The notes under the pieces: generated by a model
What the model was told of the DNA's origin: nothing
The model's input: the letters and a program-made list of their open reading frames with translations, nothing else
The model's database searches: none
Shown here: in pieces, positions 1 to 8,880 of the stretch
Layout of the letters: each line of letters opens with the position of its first letter
Position numbering within the stretch: the stretch's first letter is position 1
NCBI RefSeq assembly: GCF_014269395.1
Contig: NZ_JACOGK010000006.1
Coordinates: 37,443-101,442, forward strand
DNA from: Megasphaera hominis
Lineage (GTDB): Bacteria > Bacillota > Negativicutes > Veillonellales > Megasphaeraceae
Length of the DNA: 64,000 nucleotides
Direction: 5' to 3'
Made by a program: the position numbers and the translations under genes

Positions 1-942
1 GTCGCCTGTGATAAAGAGCATAGGCCGCGGCGAAATGGTTTCAATATCTTCAAAGGGATAGAAATTCATGAATTTCACGTTGCTTACCAAGGTAGGATGG
101 GTCGTGTGTTCCGGATCTTCACCGGGCGACGTATAGGAGCCGCGCGTCGTACGGTAGAAATCATAAAATTCCTTCTGAATCGGATCCGTCGTGCTGTCAA
201 TAGCATGGGTCGTGCCGCTCGTATATTTGACCGGCGCGCCGTCTGCTTCAGCCCAGCGTTCCTGTGCCGCTGCTTCAAGGACAGCCTTGCGCTGTTCTAC
301 GGACTGAGATTTATGGAGGCCCCAGCGGTTGGCATTGCCCATGTTGTACATGCTCACCGTAGCTACCGCTTTGAGGCGCGGATCGATTTTGGCGGCGCTG
401 ATGACGAAGCTGCCACTGCCGCAAATGCCCAGGACGCCGATCTTATCGCGGTTGACGAAGGACTGCTTACCCAGGTAGTCAGCGGCGGCGCTGAAGTCTT
501 CAGCGTAGACGTCCGGATTGACACTGTTACGGGGCTGGCCTTCGCTCTGGCCCCAGTACGAAAGGTCGATAGCCAAGGTGACAAAGCCCTTTTCGGCCAG
601 TTTCTGGGCGTACAAATCGGAGCTTTGTTCCTTCACGGCACCCATGGGATGACCGACGATGATAGCCGGCAGCTTTTCCGCCTTCTTCATATCCTTCGGA
701 ACGAAGAGATTGCCAGCGACCTTCATATCATAGATATTGTTGAAGGTAACGGCTGTTTTCGTTACCTTATCGCTTTGATAGAAATTATCCGGATGGCCTG
801 TCGTATCCGTCGCCGCCGGCGTCTTGGCTGGTAAGGGCGCAAAGAAATCTGCCGCCTGTACCGGGCCAGCCAGGCTGGCCGTACCGACAGCTACACTGCA
901 AAACAGCAGAGACAGCATTGCTTTTTTAACGTTCTTGTGCAT
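1..942 (-). CDS. Alpha/beta hydrolase, secreted, partial at left edge
   Basis: The reading frame is open to position 1, so the C-terminus lies outside the window. The ATG at 942 follows a G-rich ribosome binding site. The N-terminus (MHKNVKKAMLSLLF..., ending near VQA) is a typical signal peptide, so the enzyme probably acts outside the cytoplasm. The next region reads as an alpha/beta hydrolase: a VGHPMG oxyanion-type segment, an 'AIDLSYWGQSEG' strand, and the nucleophile elbow LGICGSGSF. That elbow puts Cys where most hydrolases have Ser, as in dienelactone-hydrolase-like and YcjY-like proteins. The start overlaps the end of the upstream MFS gene by 17 bases, so the two are probably co-transcribed. 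The substrate is unknown. Confidence 0.8.
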   Translation of the reverse strand, partial: MHKNVKKAMLSLLFCSVAVGTASLAGPVQAADFFAPLPAKTPAATDTTGHPDNFYQSDKVTKTAVTFNNIYDMKVAGNLFVPKDMKKAEKLPAIIVGHPMGAVKEQSSDLYAQKLAEKGFVTLAIDLSYWGQSEGQPRNSVNPDVYAEDFSAAADYLGKQSFVNRDKIGVLGICGSGSFVISAAKIDPRLKAVATVSMYNMGNANRWGLHKSQSVEQRKAVLEAAAQERWAEADGAPVKYTSGTTHAIDSTTDPIQKEFYDFYRTTRGSYTSPGEDPEHTTHPTLVSNVKFMNFYPFEDIETISPRPMLFITGD

Positions 943-2122
943 GAGAAGTTCCCCCTTCAAGTAGAATATTCGTACGATAAGCTGCATTGGCTGTACGCCA
1001 GAAAATACATACGGCACTGACACAGGCAAAGGCCATGCCGCCCCAGACGACAGAGGCTGTGCCCGTATGGTCGATGAGCCAGCCACACAGCATGGATGCC
1101 GCCATGGTGCCGATGTTGGCAGCCGTCAGGAAAAGACCGTTGGCAAAGGCTTTTGCCTCCGGTATGGCCGTGGTCAGCCAGTATTGGTTCATATTGGCAT
1201 TGATGCCGCCTGTAATGCCCCAGATGAGAATGAGCACCGCTGTCAGCATGACCTGCGTGCCAGCCAGCATAAAGAAGGCATAAATGCCAAGAATGACGAA
1301 AGGAAAGGCCTGTACCGAGGCAATGGGCCAGCGGATAATGATGCGGCCGGAGAAATAACTGCCAATGACATTGGCCAGGCCGTAGACCATGAGCAAGAGG
1401 CTCACGAGACTGCCATCGAGCTGGGTAACACGGTTCAGGTAATCGGCAAGGTAACTGAAAACGCCGAAAACCGACCCATTCATAAAGATGACCGCCAGAA
1501 TAGCCTGCCAGACGACGGGCTTTTTTAGTACGCCCAGCTGGCTCCCATAGGTCGGCACGTGCTGCACCGGCATAGAAGGAATCCAAAGGACGGTTGCTAC
1601 GAAAGCCACGGCCGTGACTGCCGCAAAAAACAAAAGCGACGCGGTCAGGGAAAAGGTGGCAGCCAGGAAATTGCTGACCGGCACGCCGACGACCATGCCC
1701 GCTGCTGTACCGATCATGACCTTGCCTACAGCATCAGGACCCTGACCGGCCGGAGCCGCATCAGCAGCTGCGGCAAAGGCGAGTGAACAGTAGACAGGAT
1801 GAAAGAAGGCCGGAATGATGCGGGCCAAAAGCAACACGGTAAAGCTCGTTGTCCAAGCCGATATGAGGTTGGCTACGGCAAATACAGCCAGGACAAACAG
1901 CATGACCGACTTGCGGTTGAACCGGGAAAACAAAAGGGGCATCGTCGGTCCTGCTACGGCAACGACGAGGGCAAAGAGGCTAACCAGGAGGCCTGCCTTG
2001 GAAATGGTTACGCCAAACTGTTCCGATATAGCCGGCAGGATGCCGATGACACCCATTTCCGTATTTAAAATACCAAAGACGCCTACGGCGAGGATGAATA
2101 GAAAGAGACGTAAGTTTTTCAT
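926..2122 (-). CDS. MFS transporter, DHA1-type drug or metabolite exporter
   Basis: A 398-residue membrane protein with about twelve hydrophobic helices, the normal size for the major facilitator superfamily. The first helix (ILAVGVFGILNTEMGVIGIL) and the loop 'SRFNRKSVM' match the AraJ/YdhP branch of drug:H+ antiporter-1 exporters, in which the helix 2-3 loop carries the basic signature. It probably exports a small molecule by proton antiport. The hydrolase gene overlaps its 3' end by 17 bases, suggesting that the exporter and the secreted hydrolase serve one substrate or resistance function. The start is supported by an AAGGAG ribosome binding site. The substrate cannot be told from the sequence. 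Confidence 0.85.
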   Translation of the reverse strand: MKNLRLFLFILAVGVFGILNTEMGVIGILPAISEQFGVTISKAGLLVSLFALVVAVAGPTMPLLFSRFNRKSVMLFVLAVFAVANLISAWTTSFTVLLLARIIPAFFHPVYCSLAFAAAADAAPAGQGPDAVGKVMIGTAAGMVVGVPVSNFLAATFSLTASLLFFAAVTAVAFVATVLWIPSMPVQHVPTYGSQLGVLKKPVVWQAILAVIFMNGSVFGVFSYLADYLNRVTQLDGSLVSLLLMVYGLANVIGSYFSGRIIIRWPIASVQAFPFVILGIYAFFMLAGTQVMLTAVLILIWGITGGINANMNQYWLTTAIPEAKAFANGLFLTAANIGTMAASMLCGWLIDHTGTASVVWGGMAFACVSAVCIFWRTANAAYRTNILLEGGTSHAQER

Positions 2123-2144
2123 AGGATTCTCCTTTCATAGCTTT

Positions 2145-2173
2145 AGTATATCTGCGTTTCTATTCGATAGCAA
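2145..2173 (-). promoter_or_regulatory. Promoter for the MFS-hydrolase pair
   Basis: On the minus strand, TTGCTA (2168-2173) and TATACT (2145-2150) are separated by 17 bases, a good match to a housekeeping sigma-70/sigma-A promoter. It lies 23 bases upstream of the MFS start. Confidence 0.5.
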
Positions 2174-2238
2174 ATACTTATATTTTTCCACTTTTCATGC
2201 CTTACGGGCATGTGCCGCCGTATTATCCCTTGTCACAC

Positions 2239-2267
2239 TTGACTTAGAGGCGACTACAACGTATATA
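2239..2267 (+). promoter_or_regulatory. Promoter for the aldo/keto reductase
   Basis: TTGACT (2239-2244) and TATATA (2262-2267) are spaced by 17 bases, 40 bases upstream of the reductase start. Together with the minus-strand promoter beside it, this makes a divergent promoter region. Confidence 0.5.
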
Positions 2268-2306
2268 CTATAAGAGATTGTTTTATATGCGAAGGAGGTT
2301 ATTTAT

Positions 2307-3455
2307 ATGAAGTATCGCGAATTAGGCAATACAGGCCTTATGGTCAGTGAAATCGGCATGGGCTGTGAAGGCTTTGTCGATAAACCCTATGACGTAGTCA
2401 AGGAATTCGTCGACACGCTGGAAGCTAATGGCGTAAACTGCATCGATATGTATACATCCAATCCGGATTTCCGGACCAACCTGGGCCGGGCACTCCTGGG
2501 CCGGCGGGACAAGTTCGTCCTCCAGGCCCATCTCTGTACGATCTGGAAGGATGGCCAGTATAAGCGTACACGCAACATTGACGAAGTGAAAGAAGGCATG
2601 GCCGACCAGCTCGCACGCCTGCAGACAGACCATTTCGAAATCGGCATGATCCACTACGTCGATCAGGTAGAGGATTGGGAAACCGTCGCAAAGGGCCCCG
2701 TCATGGCCTACGCCCAGGAGCTAAAAAAGCAGGGCGTCATCCGCTCTATCGGCCTTTCCAGCCATAACCCCAAGGCAGCTCTCCTGGCTGTGCGCAGCGG
2801 CCTCATTGACGTGCTCATGTTCAGCATCAACCCCTGCTACGACCTGTTGCCCGGTACCGATGACGTAGCGCAGCTCTGGGCTCCCGATAACTACAAGAAT
2901 CAGCTCGTCAATATGGACCCGGAACGGCAGGAGCTCTACGAAGAATGCCAACGCCGGGGCATCGGCATTACGGTCATGAAAGCCTTTGGCGGCGGCGATC
3001 TCCTGAGCGAGCAATACTCACCGGCCGGCAAAGCCCTGACAGCCATTCAATGCCTGCACTACGCCTTGACCCGCCCGGCCGTAGCCTGTATCATGTCCGG
3101 TGCCCGCACTCTGGCAGACATCAAAGGCAGCCTGGCTTACGAAACGGCGACGGATGCAGAAAAAGATTATGCTGAAGCCTTTGCCTCTTTCCCTAAGATC
3201 AGCTGGCAAGGCCACTGCATGTACTGCGGTCACTGTGCTCCCTGTCCCAAGAGCATCAGCATTGCCGATGTCACCAAATTCCTCAACCTGGCTATCGCCC
3301 AAGGCGAAGTTCCGGAAACGGTCCGCGACCATTATCAGCTCCTCGCCCACCACGCCGGCGAATGTATCCAGTGCGGTGCCTGCGAAACGCGCTGTCCCTT
3401 TGGCGTACAGATTATAGCAAACATGAAAAAAGCCAAAGACGTCTTTGGCCTGTAA
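2307..3455 (+). CDS. Aldo/keto reductase with C-terminal 2x[4Fe-4S] domain
   Basis: The 382-residue protein starts with the aldo/keto reductase pattern (MKYRELGNTGLMVSEIGMGC) and has a barrel of normal size over residues 1-290. It then carries two ferredoxin-type clusters: one begins at C304 (CMYCGHCAPCP) and one at C353 (CIQCGACETRCP). This fusion is common in anaerobic Firmicutes and suggests that electrons pass from the clusters to a substrate bound in the barrel rather than coming only from NAD(P)H. The usual Asp-Tyr region is altered to 'IDMYTSNPDF'. A strong GGAGG site precedes the ATG. It appears to be a single-gene unit closed by the hairpin that follows. The substrate is unknown. Confidence 0.9.
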   Translation: MKYRELGNTGLMVSEIGMGCEGFVDKPYDVVKEFVDTLEANGVNCIDMYTSNPDFRTNLGRALLGRRDKFVLQAHLCTIWKDGQYKRTRNIDEVKEGMADQLARLQTDHFEIGMIHYVDQVEDWETVAKGPVMAYAQELKKQGVIRSIGLSSHNPKAALLAVRSGLIDVLMFSINPCYDLLPGTDDVAQLWAPDNYKNQLVNMDPERQELYEECQRRGIGITVMKAFGGGDLLSEQYSPAGKALTAIQCLHYALTRPAVACIMSGARTLADIKGSLAYETATDAEKDYAEAFASFPKISWQGHCMYCGHCAPCPKSISIADVTKFLNLAIAQGEVPETVRDHYQLLAHHAGECIQCGACETRCPFGVQIIANMKKAKDVFGL

Positions 3456-3466
3456 TATATAGCATA

Positions 3467-3511
3467 ACGGGGCAGTTCCTACATAAATCTGTAGGGACTG
3501 CCCCGTTTTTT
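3467..3511. terminator. Intrinsic terminator between convergent genes
   Basis: A 17-base stem (arms 3467-3483 and 3488-3504, one G-T wobble) is followed by a run of T on the plus strand. It ends the reductase transcript and may also stop the convergent LarA-like gene. Confidence 0.85.
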
Positions 3512-3520
3512 TTATTCTTT

Positions 3521-4825
3521 TTACCAAAGATTGCCTGCTTCATTAAAAGCCCAGGAATAGGGTTCAGAAAGGATTTCAAATTTGTTCGTATCCTGTACCT
3601 CCGGCAACATTCCTGTAGATACTTCAATTTCATCCAACGTAATCGTGTTCTTAATATGAACAATTTTTACCTGATCTTTTTGTTTGACCATACTGGTTAA
3701 TACTGCCAGTTTGATGCTGTCTTCATCACTATTCATATATAGCGGCATAGCCGCTGCTTTCAAATAGTTATTCGTAATAACATTGGTATAGGTTTGCCCA
3801 AAATCCAGTTTATTTGCAAAGCGATAGCTAATGATATCTGCTTCACCCATCCCAATTCCCAGGCCATGAGATGCTTCCGTAATATCTAACAAAACAATTT
3901 TTTTAATATCCGGAGCAATGGCCCGAAAGGCTGCCTGTTGGCTAAGCACTTCTGTTCTCCCTGTCACATTGGGATCAAAGCCGACGCCGCTGATTTCTTT
4001 TCCCACTTCATCGATGACCAGCACATCAATATTCTTAAACCAGAGCTGTGCTAATTCTTTCTTGGCAATTTTCAACAAAGCTGCGTCACGATCAAAAAAC
4101 TCTTCGGTCCTGATAACTTCCAGCCAGCCAATATCATCAAAGGCATTCTGGACCAAGCCTACAGAAAAGACAACATTGACATGTTCTAAAAAAGCTGCTG
4201 CCACGCGTTCCAAGTTATAACAAAAGTGATCAAATCCATATTGATGGAAAGTAGCAGCGCCACGATGCTTACCGATGCCGATACAGATCATCTTTAGCAG
4301 ACCACTTTCGTGACGGTCTTTAAAATGTGTATGTGGTTTAATTTTATTAAAGACAACAATACCATCAGCTGCAACGGCATATTTATCACAATATACGGGA
4401 AAGCCGTCTGCTAATGTCGCAACCTGAACGACCTCCATGGTAGACAGGACCGGCACGCCAATATACGCTTCTGTAATTCCAAACTGACGCAAATAGGCAG
4501 CCTGTCCTTCTGCCGTCGCCCCGGCATGGCTGCCCATCGCGGGAAAGACAAATGGCTCCGCTCCCCATTCTTTTAATTGGTCAGCCATCGCTTTAATGAG
4601 CTCCTTATAATGGGGAATGCCGCGACTGCCTGCCGAAATGCCGATTCGCTTCCCCTGAAGTGCTTTAATTTCTGGTTCCGTAAGTTTCGCCTGCATTTGC
4701 TGTCTCAAATGCTTTGCCGGATCAGTAATCGTTTTGGCATTAAATTTTTGACGCACTTTTACCATCTGAGGCAGTTGTATCTCATCCATCCCTTGAATTA
4801 TACAATGCTGCTTTTCAAACTGCAT
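3521..4825 (-). CDS. LarA-like nickel-pincer isomerase family protein (DUF2088)
   Basis: The 434-residue protein resembles the lactate racemase LarA superfamily, whose members use a nickel-pincer nucleotide to racemise or epimerise alpha-hydroxy acids by hydride transfer. Visible family elements are 'GSHAGAT' with H100, 'IKPHTHFK' with P164-H165, 'SGLLKM' with K178, and 'GIGKHRGA' with H187. This resembles LarA's His/Lys arrangement around the cofactor. The start at 4825 follows a GGGGGG ribosome binding site. The gene is 49 bases downstream of the IlvD gene and probably co-transcribed with it. No larB, larC or larE cofactor genes are in the window, so the cofactor would have to be made elsewhere. 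The family assignment is fairly sure; the substrate is not known. Confidence 0.65.
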   Translation of the reverse strand: MQFEKQHCIIQGMDEIQLPQMVKVRQKFNAKTITDPAKHLRQQMQAKLTEPEIKALQGKRIGISAGSRGIPHYKELIKAMADQLKEWGAEPFVFPAMGSHAGATAEGQAAYLRQFGITEAYIGVPVLSTMEVVQVATLADGFPVYCDKYAVAADGIVVFNKIKPHTHFKDRHESGLLKMICIGIGKHRGAATFHQYGFDHFCYNLERVAAAFLEHVNVVFSVGLVQNAFDDIGWLEVIRTEEFFDRDAALLKIAKKELAQLWFKNIDVLVIDEVGKEISGVGFDPNVTGRTEVLSQQAAFRAIAPDIKKIVLLDITEASHGLGIGMGEADIISYRFANKLDFGQTYTNVITNNYLKAAAMPLYMNSDEDSIKLAVLTSMVKQKDQVKIVHIKNTITLDEIEVSTGMLPEVQDTNKFEILSEPYSWAFNEAGNLW

Positions 4826-4874
4826 TTTTTCTGTCCCCCCTTACTATTACAGTGTTATCAATGAATTACTCCGA

Positions 4875-6533
4875 TTATTTTAAAATGGCCCCTTCATCAG
4901 CAGACGAAACAAGACGGCTATATCGTTCCAGCCAGCCACGGGTCACCTTTGGCTCAGGTATCACTTGTTCTTTACGACGTGCAGCAAACTCTGCATCAGA
5001 AACGCGGGCATGAATGCGGTAGTGTACCATGTCAATGTCAATGATATCACCATCCCGCAACAAACCTATTTCACCACCGGCAGCGGCTTCCGGTGATACA
5101 TGACCAATGGCAGCACCACGGGATGCCCCGGAAAAACGTCCATCTGTCAGCAGTGCTACATCCTTATCGAGCTGCATTCCGTTTAGTGCAGATGTCGGCA
5201 CCAGCATTTCACGCATACCAGGCCCTCCCTTAGGGCCTTCATAAAGAATAACGACAATATCTCCTGCCTCAATTTTACCGCCATAAATAGCCTTCACGGC
5301 CTCTTCTTCACCATAGAATACACGGGCCCTGCAGGAGTGCACCAGCATTTCCGGTGCCACAGCACTGCGTTTAACTACGCAGCCTTTTTGGGCGATATTA
5401 CCAAAGAGAAATGCCAAACCGCCCGTTTTGCTGAAAGGCTGTTCCAACGGACGGATAATATCTGTATTGAGATTCATCGCTCCGGAGATGTTTTCTGCTA
5501 CCGTCTTTCCTGTAACAGTAAGCAAATCCGTCTTGAGATAACCTGCCTGGGCCAATTCATTCATGACGGCAGGTACCCCGCCGGCTTCATTCAGTTCTTC
5601 CATAAACGTCTCTCCTGCCGGCGCCAAATGACAAAGGTTCGGTGTCTTTTCACTAATTTCATTGAATAGCGTCAGATCCAGTTTTAAGCCCGCTTCATGC
5701 GCAATGGCTGGCAAGTGCAAGGCACTGTTCGTCGAACACCCCAGTGCCATGTCTACAGTTATCGCATTTTTCAATGCATCCATCGTTACAATATCCCTTG
5801 GCTTTATATTCCTGCGAATCAATTCCATAACCTGTGCGCCCGCTTCTTTAGCCAGTTGGGTACGTGCTGAAAGCGGGGCCGGAATGGTACCATTGCCTGG
5901 TAATGCCAGCCCCAGGGCTTCACAAAGACAGTTCATAGAATTGGCGGTAAACATGCCGGAACAGGAACCACAGGATGGGCAGCACGATTTTTCCCTGGCT
6001 TGTAATTCTTTTTCATCGATAATACCGGCCTTATATGCGCCTACGGCTTCAAACATTTGCGAAAGACTGGTCTTTTTCCCATGTACATGTCCTGCCAGCA
6101 TAGGCCCTCCTGACAACACAATAGCCGGAATATTCAAGCGCAGTGCGCCCATAACCATCCCCGGTACAATTTTGTCACAATTAGGGATGAGTACGAGTCC
6201 GTCGAAACAGTGCGCTGCTGCCAGGGTTTCTAAGGAGTCAGCAATCAATTCACGTGAAGCCAGGGAGTAGCGCATACCGGCATGCCCCATGACAATCCCA
6301 TCACAGACGCCAATAGAAGGGACAATGACAGGCGTACCTCCCGCTGCATACACACCATACTTTACAGCTTCAGCCAGTTTATCCAAATGTGTATGTCCCG
6401 GAATAATTTCACTATATGCCGATACGACACCAACCAAAGGCCGGTGTATTTCTTTTTCTGTAAAGCCTGCCGCATAGAACAAGGAGCGGTGCGGGGCCCG
6501 TTCCGGGCCAGTTGTTACTCTTTCGCTGATCAT
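4875..6533 (-). CDS. ilvD: IlvD dihydroxy-acid dehydratase family
   Basis: At 552 residues this matches bacterial dihydroxy-acid dehydratase in length and motifs. The cluster and metal ligands are visible: C77-D78, 'NCDK' with C119 and K121, and '[16 protein letters not shown]' near 183-198. Late motifs such as '[10 protein letters not shown]' and '[11 protein letters not shown]' are intact. The family dehydrates 2,3-dihydroxy acids to 2-keto acids using an iron-sulfur cluster; in valine and isoleucine synthesis this is the penultimate step. Here it is not beside other ilv genes but between a LarA-like isomerase and a nitrilase/transporter unit, behind a candidate GntR operator, so a catabolic dehydration is as likely as branched-chain synthesis. 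A good AGGAGG site precedes the ATG. Confidence 0.85.
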   Translation of the reverse strand: MISERVTTGPERAPHRSLFYAAGFTEKEIHRPLVGVVSAYSEIIPGHTHLDKLAEAVKYGVYAAGGTPVIVPSIGVCDGIVMGHAGMRYSLASRELIADSLETLAAAHCFDGLVLIPNCDKIVPGMVMGALRLNIPAIVLSGGPMLAGHVHGKKTSLSQMFEAVGAYKAGIIDEKELQAREKSCCPSCGSCSGMFTANSMNCLCEALGLALPGNGTIPAPLSARTQLAKEAGAQVMELIRRNIKPRDIVTMDALKNAITVDMALGCSTNSALHLPAIAHEAGLKLDLTLFNEISEKTPNLCHLAPAGETFMEELNEAGGVPAVMNELAQAGYLKTDLLTVTGKTVAENISGAMNLNTDIIRPLEQPFSKTGGLAFLFGNIAQKGCVVKRSAVAPEMLVHSCRARVFYGEEEAVKAIYGGKIEAGDIVVILYEGPKGGPGMREMLVPTSALNGMQLDKDVALLTDGRFSGASRGAAIGHVSPEAAAGGEIGLLRDGDIIDIDMVHYRIHARVSDAEFAARRKEQVIPEPKVTRGWLERYSRLVSSADEGAILK

Positions 6534-6607
6534 ATATATTACCTCCTAAACACTGTCATATTAACTCTATACGATATAACCATAGCCATAAAGTAACCTG
6601 AATATGA

Positions 6608-6620
6608 CTTGTCTAACATG
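6608..6620. promoter_or_regulatory. Candidate GntR operator upstream of ilvD
   Basis: The site CTTGTCTAACATG differs by one base from CTTGTCTGACATG at 8688-8700, which sits on the nitrilase promoter. The core has GT and AC separated by three bases, the usual form of FadR-subfamily GntR operators. That both divergent-function units carry it argues for shared control by the GntR gene at 8881. Confidence 0.5.
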
Positions 6621-6640
6621 TCTCACCATAGAACAAGGGA

Positions 6641-6668
6641 TGTGAAAGACGAATATTCGCATTTCACA
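6641..6668. repeat. 28-base interrupted palindrome
   Basis: The outer arms TGTGAAA and TTTCACA flank a perfect 10-base palindrome CGAATATTCG, with two unpaired bases on each side. It lies between the transporter stop and the ilvD promoter region. On the minus strand only a weak T stretch follows, so it could be a terminator or a protein-binding palindrome. Confidence 0.6.
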
Positions 6669-6690
6669 CCCCCTGTCGCCTAAAGCATCT

Positions 6691-7329
6691 TTATTCTTTA
6701 TTCCTTGAAAATGGTTTTCCTACAGGAACTTTGATACCGGTGAATCCTAACATAGCCACTATCATAGACCAAAAACCTAATAGAGCCACACCGCCGAGGA
6801 GTATGCCTGCCAGAATCTGCAGGGGCTTCACAAAAAATCCCAAACCTGCAAGTCCCAAGGCAAATACGGCAATACCGGCCAGTACGTATAATACGGATGA
6901 GGTCCATGGGTCATGCTTTACACCTGGTATCGTACAAAGCATAAGTGCCCCACAAATGACATTGGGAATAGCCAGAACAACGCCATTCAAGGAAAAGCCC
7001 AAGCCCATGAGGATATTGGCTATACCCCCAAGAACGCCAAAGAAAAAGACAAAAATGAAATTCATATTTCCCCAAAAATAATTATATTTTGCCCTTTCCC
7101 GCGATCCGGCAAAAAATAATCCTACCAGACACAATTGAAGGACACCAACTGTAAACGCTGCATCAGCCGGTAATAAGCCAACATTCATGAGGAAAAACAA
7201 AGCAGAAAATGTAACGAAGGTCATAACATCGCTAATTAGCGGATCACTAATACGGCCTGCTGTAATATCAACTTTTACAGGCTGCGCCGCCACTACTCTA
7301 GACATATCGTCCTTGTCTGCCGAATACAC
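6691..7329 (-). CDS. Six-helix transporter, GPR1/FUN34/YaaH (acetate uptake)-like
   Basis: About 212 residues with six predicted transmembrane helices. The block 'GVLQLCLVGLFFAGSRERAK' followed by 'YFWGNMNFIFVFFF' aligns by eye with the GxxQxxxG...GNTF...GSFW region of the acetate/succinate transporter family (SatP/YaaH), although the family's NPxPxGL motif is replaced by 'SDPLISD'. It is therefore a divergent member or a relative such as an amide/urea channel. The nitrilase gene is immediately upstream, so it probably imports the nitrilase substrate or exports its acid product. The start is uncertain: GTG at 7338, GTG at 7329 (best spaced behind GAGGTG) and ATG at 7305 are all in frame. Confidence 0.55.
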   Translation of the reverse strand: MYSADKDDMSRVVAAQPVKVDITAGRISDPLISDVMTFVTFSALFFLMNVGLLPADAAFTVGVLQLCLVGLFFAGSRERAKYNYFWGNMNFIFVFFFGVLGGIANILMGLGFSLNGVVLAIPNVICGALMLCTIPGVKHDPWTSSVLYVLAGIAVFALGLAGLGFFVKPLQILAGILLGGVALLGFWSMIVAMLGFTGIKVPVGKPFSRNKE

Positions 7330-7360
7330 GCTGTGCACCTCATTTCAAATACGAGGGGTA

Positions 7361-8539
7361 CTAATCATCAATAGCTAAACCCTGGTTATGTTTTTCGATT
7401 CGCGTAGCAATCCGTTCCAATTTATCCAAATCCACTTCAAATTCTTCCGAAAGGTTCTTCAAATCTTTATAGCTAATACCTTTTTTCGGCGAACTGTTTT
7501 CAATAATATTCAGATTGGTATAATGCTTGGTGTTCAGGACCAAACGGGCAATTTCCGGATGTGAATAATGACCTGCCGCATCAAAGAGCATCTTCGATAC
7601 TTTAATATCATCAGCATAGCAATCGGCAATGACCAGCCCTTCTTTATCAAATACCGGTTTTACAACATATTCACCACCAGGACCGACAATAGCACTGCCG
7701 CCAATAGCCCAATCAATATTCAGATGATCGCTACCAATGAGTGACTTATATTCCGGTTCAAAATCCTTTTCGCCCAAAATACCACATGAGCAAAGGCAGA
7801 AACAACCGGCTTCCAAAGCATATTCACGGGCACCGAGATGGCATTCACAGCCATAGGCATTTTCATCTCGATTGGCAACGAGGAATTTTTCACCTGATTG
7901 CGCCTTATGGCACCCCGGATAATTGGCAATATGGAAATCTTCTCCCATAAGCATTTCGGCTGCCCGAATCAGAATCGCATGATGCTCCCCACAAATCAGG
8001 CTGCCTATGCGGCCGATGTCCGTTTCCACAACACCCAGATCTGAACCGTCGCCAGAACCCCAATAGCATCTTTCAGAATATGTCGGTGTCAATTTTCTGT
8101 GTCTTCTGAGGATACGGCCATCTTTGCCGAACATAATTTGCGTATTATAAAAGGTGCGAACGCCATCGGCATCATCCAATTCGTTAACCCCCATTACGCA
8201 ATATACACCGGCTTCCTTGCATGCTTTGCCAATAGCATCTGTTTCGTCGCTAGGAACGACAATGGAGTTATCTTGAAGTCCGATATTCCACAGACGCCAT
8301 TCTTCTACATTGCTTTCATAACCACCGGTATAATAGGCTGGAAATACAGGAATATAGGTTTCAGAAAAAGCAACCAGCTCTACCCCTTTTTCTCCAGCTT
8401 CTTTAATGTACTTGCAGGCCACTTCAATCTGTTTCCATTTGTTGAAGACGACCTGTGGTGCTTGCACACACGCTACGCGAACAAATTTTTTCCCTGCCAT
8501 AGGTCGTTTTTCCGGTTTGTAGTTTTTTAATGTAGCCAT
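7361..8539 (-). CDS. Nitrilase / carbon-nitrogen hydrolase
   Basis: The 392-residue protein has the nitrilase catalytic set: E60 in 'AFSETYIP', K149 in 'RRHRKLTPTYSE', and C183 in 'SLICGEHH'. The 'SERCYWGSGDGSDL' segment and the overall length fit branch-1 nitrilases, which hydrolyse R-CN to a carboxylate and ammonia. Most characterised nitrilases read C-W-E at the nucleophile; here it is C-G-E, so specificity may differ. It could also be an amidase-like relative. It is first in the transcript from the near-consensus promoter at 8701-8729 and precedes the six-helix transporter by about 30 bases. A GGAGGG ribosome binding site lies before the ATG. The enzyme should be cytoplasmic. Confidence 0.85.
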   Translation of the reverse strand: MATLKNYKPEKRPMAGKKFVRVACVQAPQVVFNKWKQIEVACKYIKEAGEKGVELVAFSETYIPVFPAYYTGGYESNVEEWRLWNIGLQDNSIVVPSDETDAIGKACKEAGVYCVMGVNELDDADGVRTFYNTQIMFGKDGRILRRHRKLTPTYSERCYWGSGDGSDLGVVETDIGRIGSLICGEHHAILIRAAEMLMGEDFHIANYPGCHKAQSGEKFLVANRDENAYGCECHLGAREYALEAGCFCLCSCGILGEKDFEPEYKSLIGSDHLNIDWAIGGSAIVGPGGEYVVKPVFDKEGLVIADCYADDIKVSKMLFDAAGHYSHPEIARLVLNTKHYTNLNIIENSSPKKGISYKDLKNLSEEFEVDLDKLERIATRIEKHNQGLAIDD

Positions 8540-8687
8540 TTTCTTGCCCTCCTACGTAAAAGATAAATATAATCGTATGGCGTCAACTGCACCATATATA
8601 AGCAAAGATAAATTTTATCCGAAAAGCATTTCTGCTTCTGCTTTATTGTACTGAAGGGAATCGTTATTCTTGTATGACTTTTATCAA

Positions 8688-8729
8688 CTTGTCTGACATG
8701 ATTATAGCTGTTTTTTATAAATCTGTCAA
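8688..8729 (-). promoter_or_regulatory. Consensus promoter with overlapping candidate GntR operator (nitrilase unit)
   Basis: The minus strand has TTGACA (8724-8729), 17 bases, then TATAAT (8701-8706), a perfect sigma-A promoter. The sequence directly after the -10 box (8688-8700, CTTGTCTGACATG on the plus strand) covers the expected start site and is nearly identical to 6608-6620. A looser copy, CTTGTATGACTT, lies at 8669-8680. A repressor bound here would block initiation. The leader to the nitrilase ATG is about 155 bases. Confidence 0.75.
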
Positions 8730-8813
8730 GTAGCCTCAAGATAAAATAACACACCTTCGTTGATCGTCCCTGTTAATACGCTGCTATTTTATAATCGTTT
8801 ATGCGACTTTGGG

Positions 8814-8851
8814 GCAAAAAAAACAGACACATACAAAAATGTATCTGTCTG
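8814..8851 (-). terminator. Terminator of the GntR gene
   Basis: An 11-bp stem (8824-8834 with 8841-8851, one mismatch) is followed on the minus strand by eight T. It lies 30 bases beyond the regulator stop codon. Confidence 0.85.
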
Positions 8852-8880
8852 CTTTTCATTTACATCAAATCTCTTTTTAT

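Noticed and set aside
97..834. 245-residue open frame on the plus strand at the left edge
   Set aside because: The minus-strand frame from 942 gives a signal peptide and a clear alpha/beta hydrolase, so this is its shadow.
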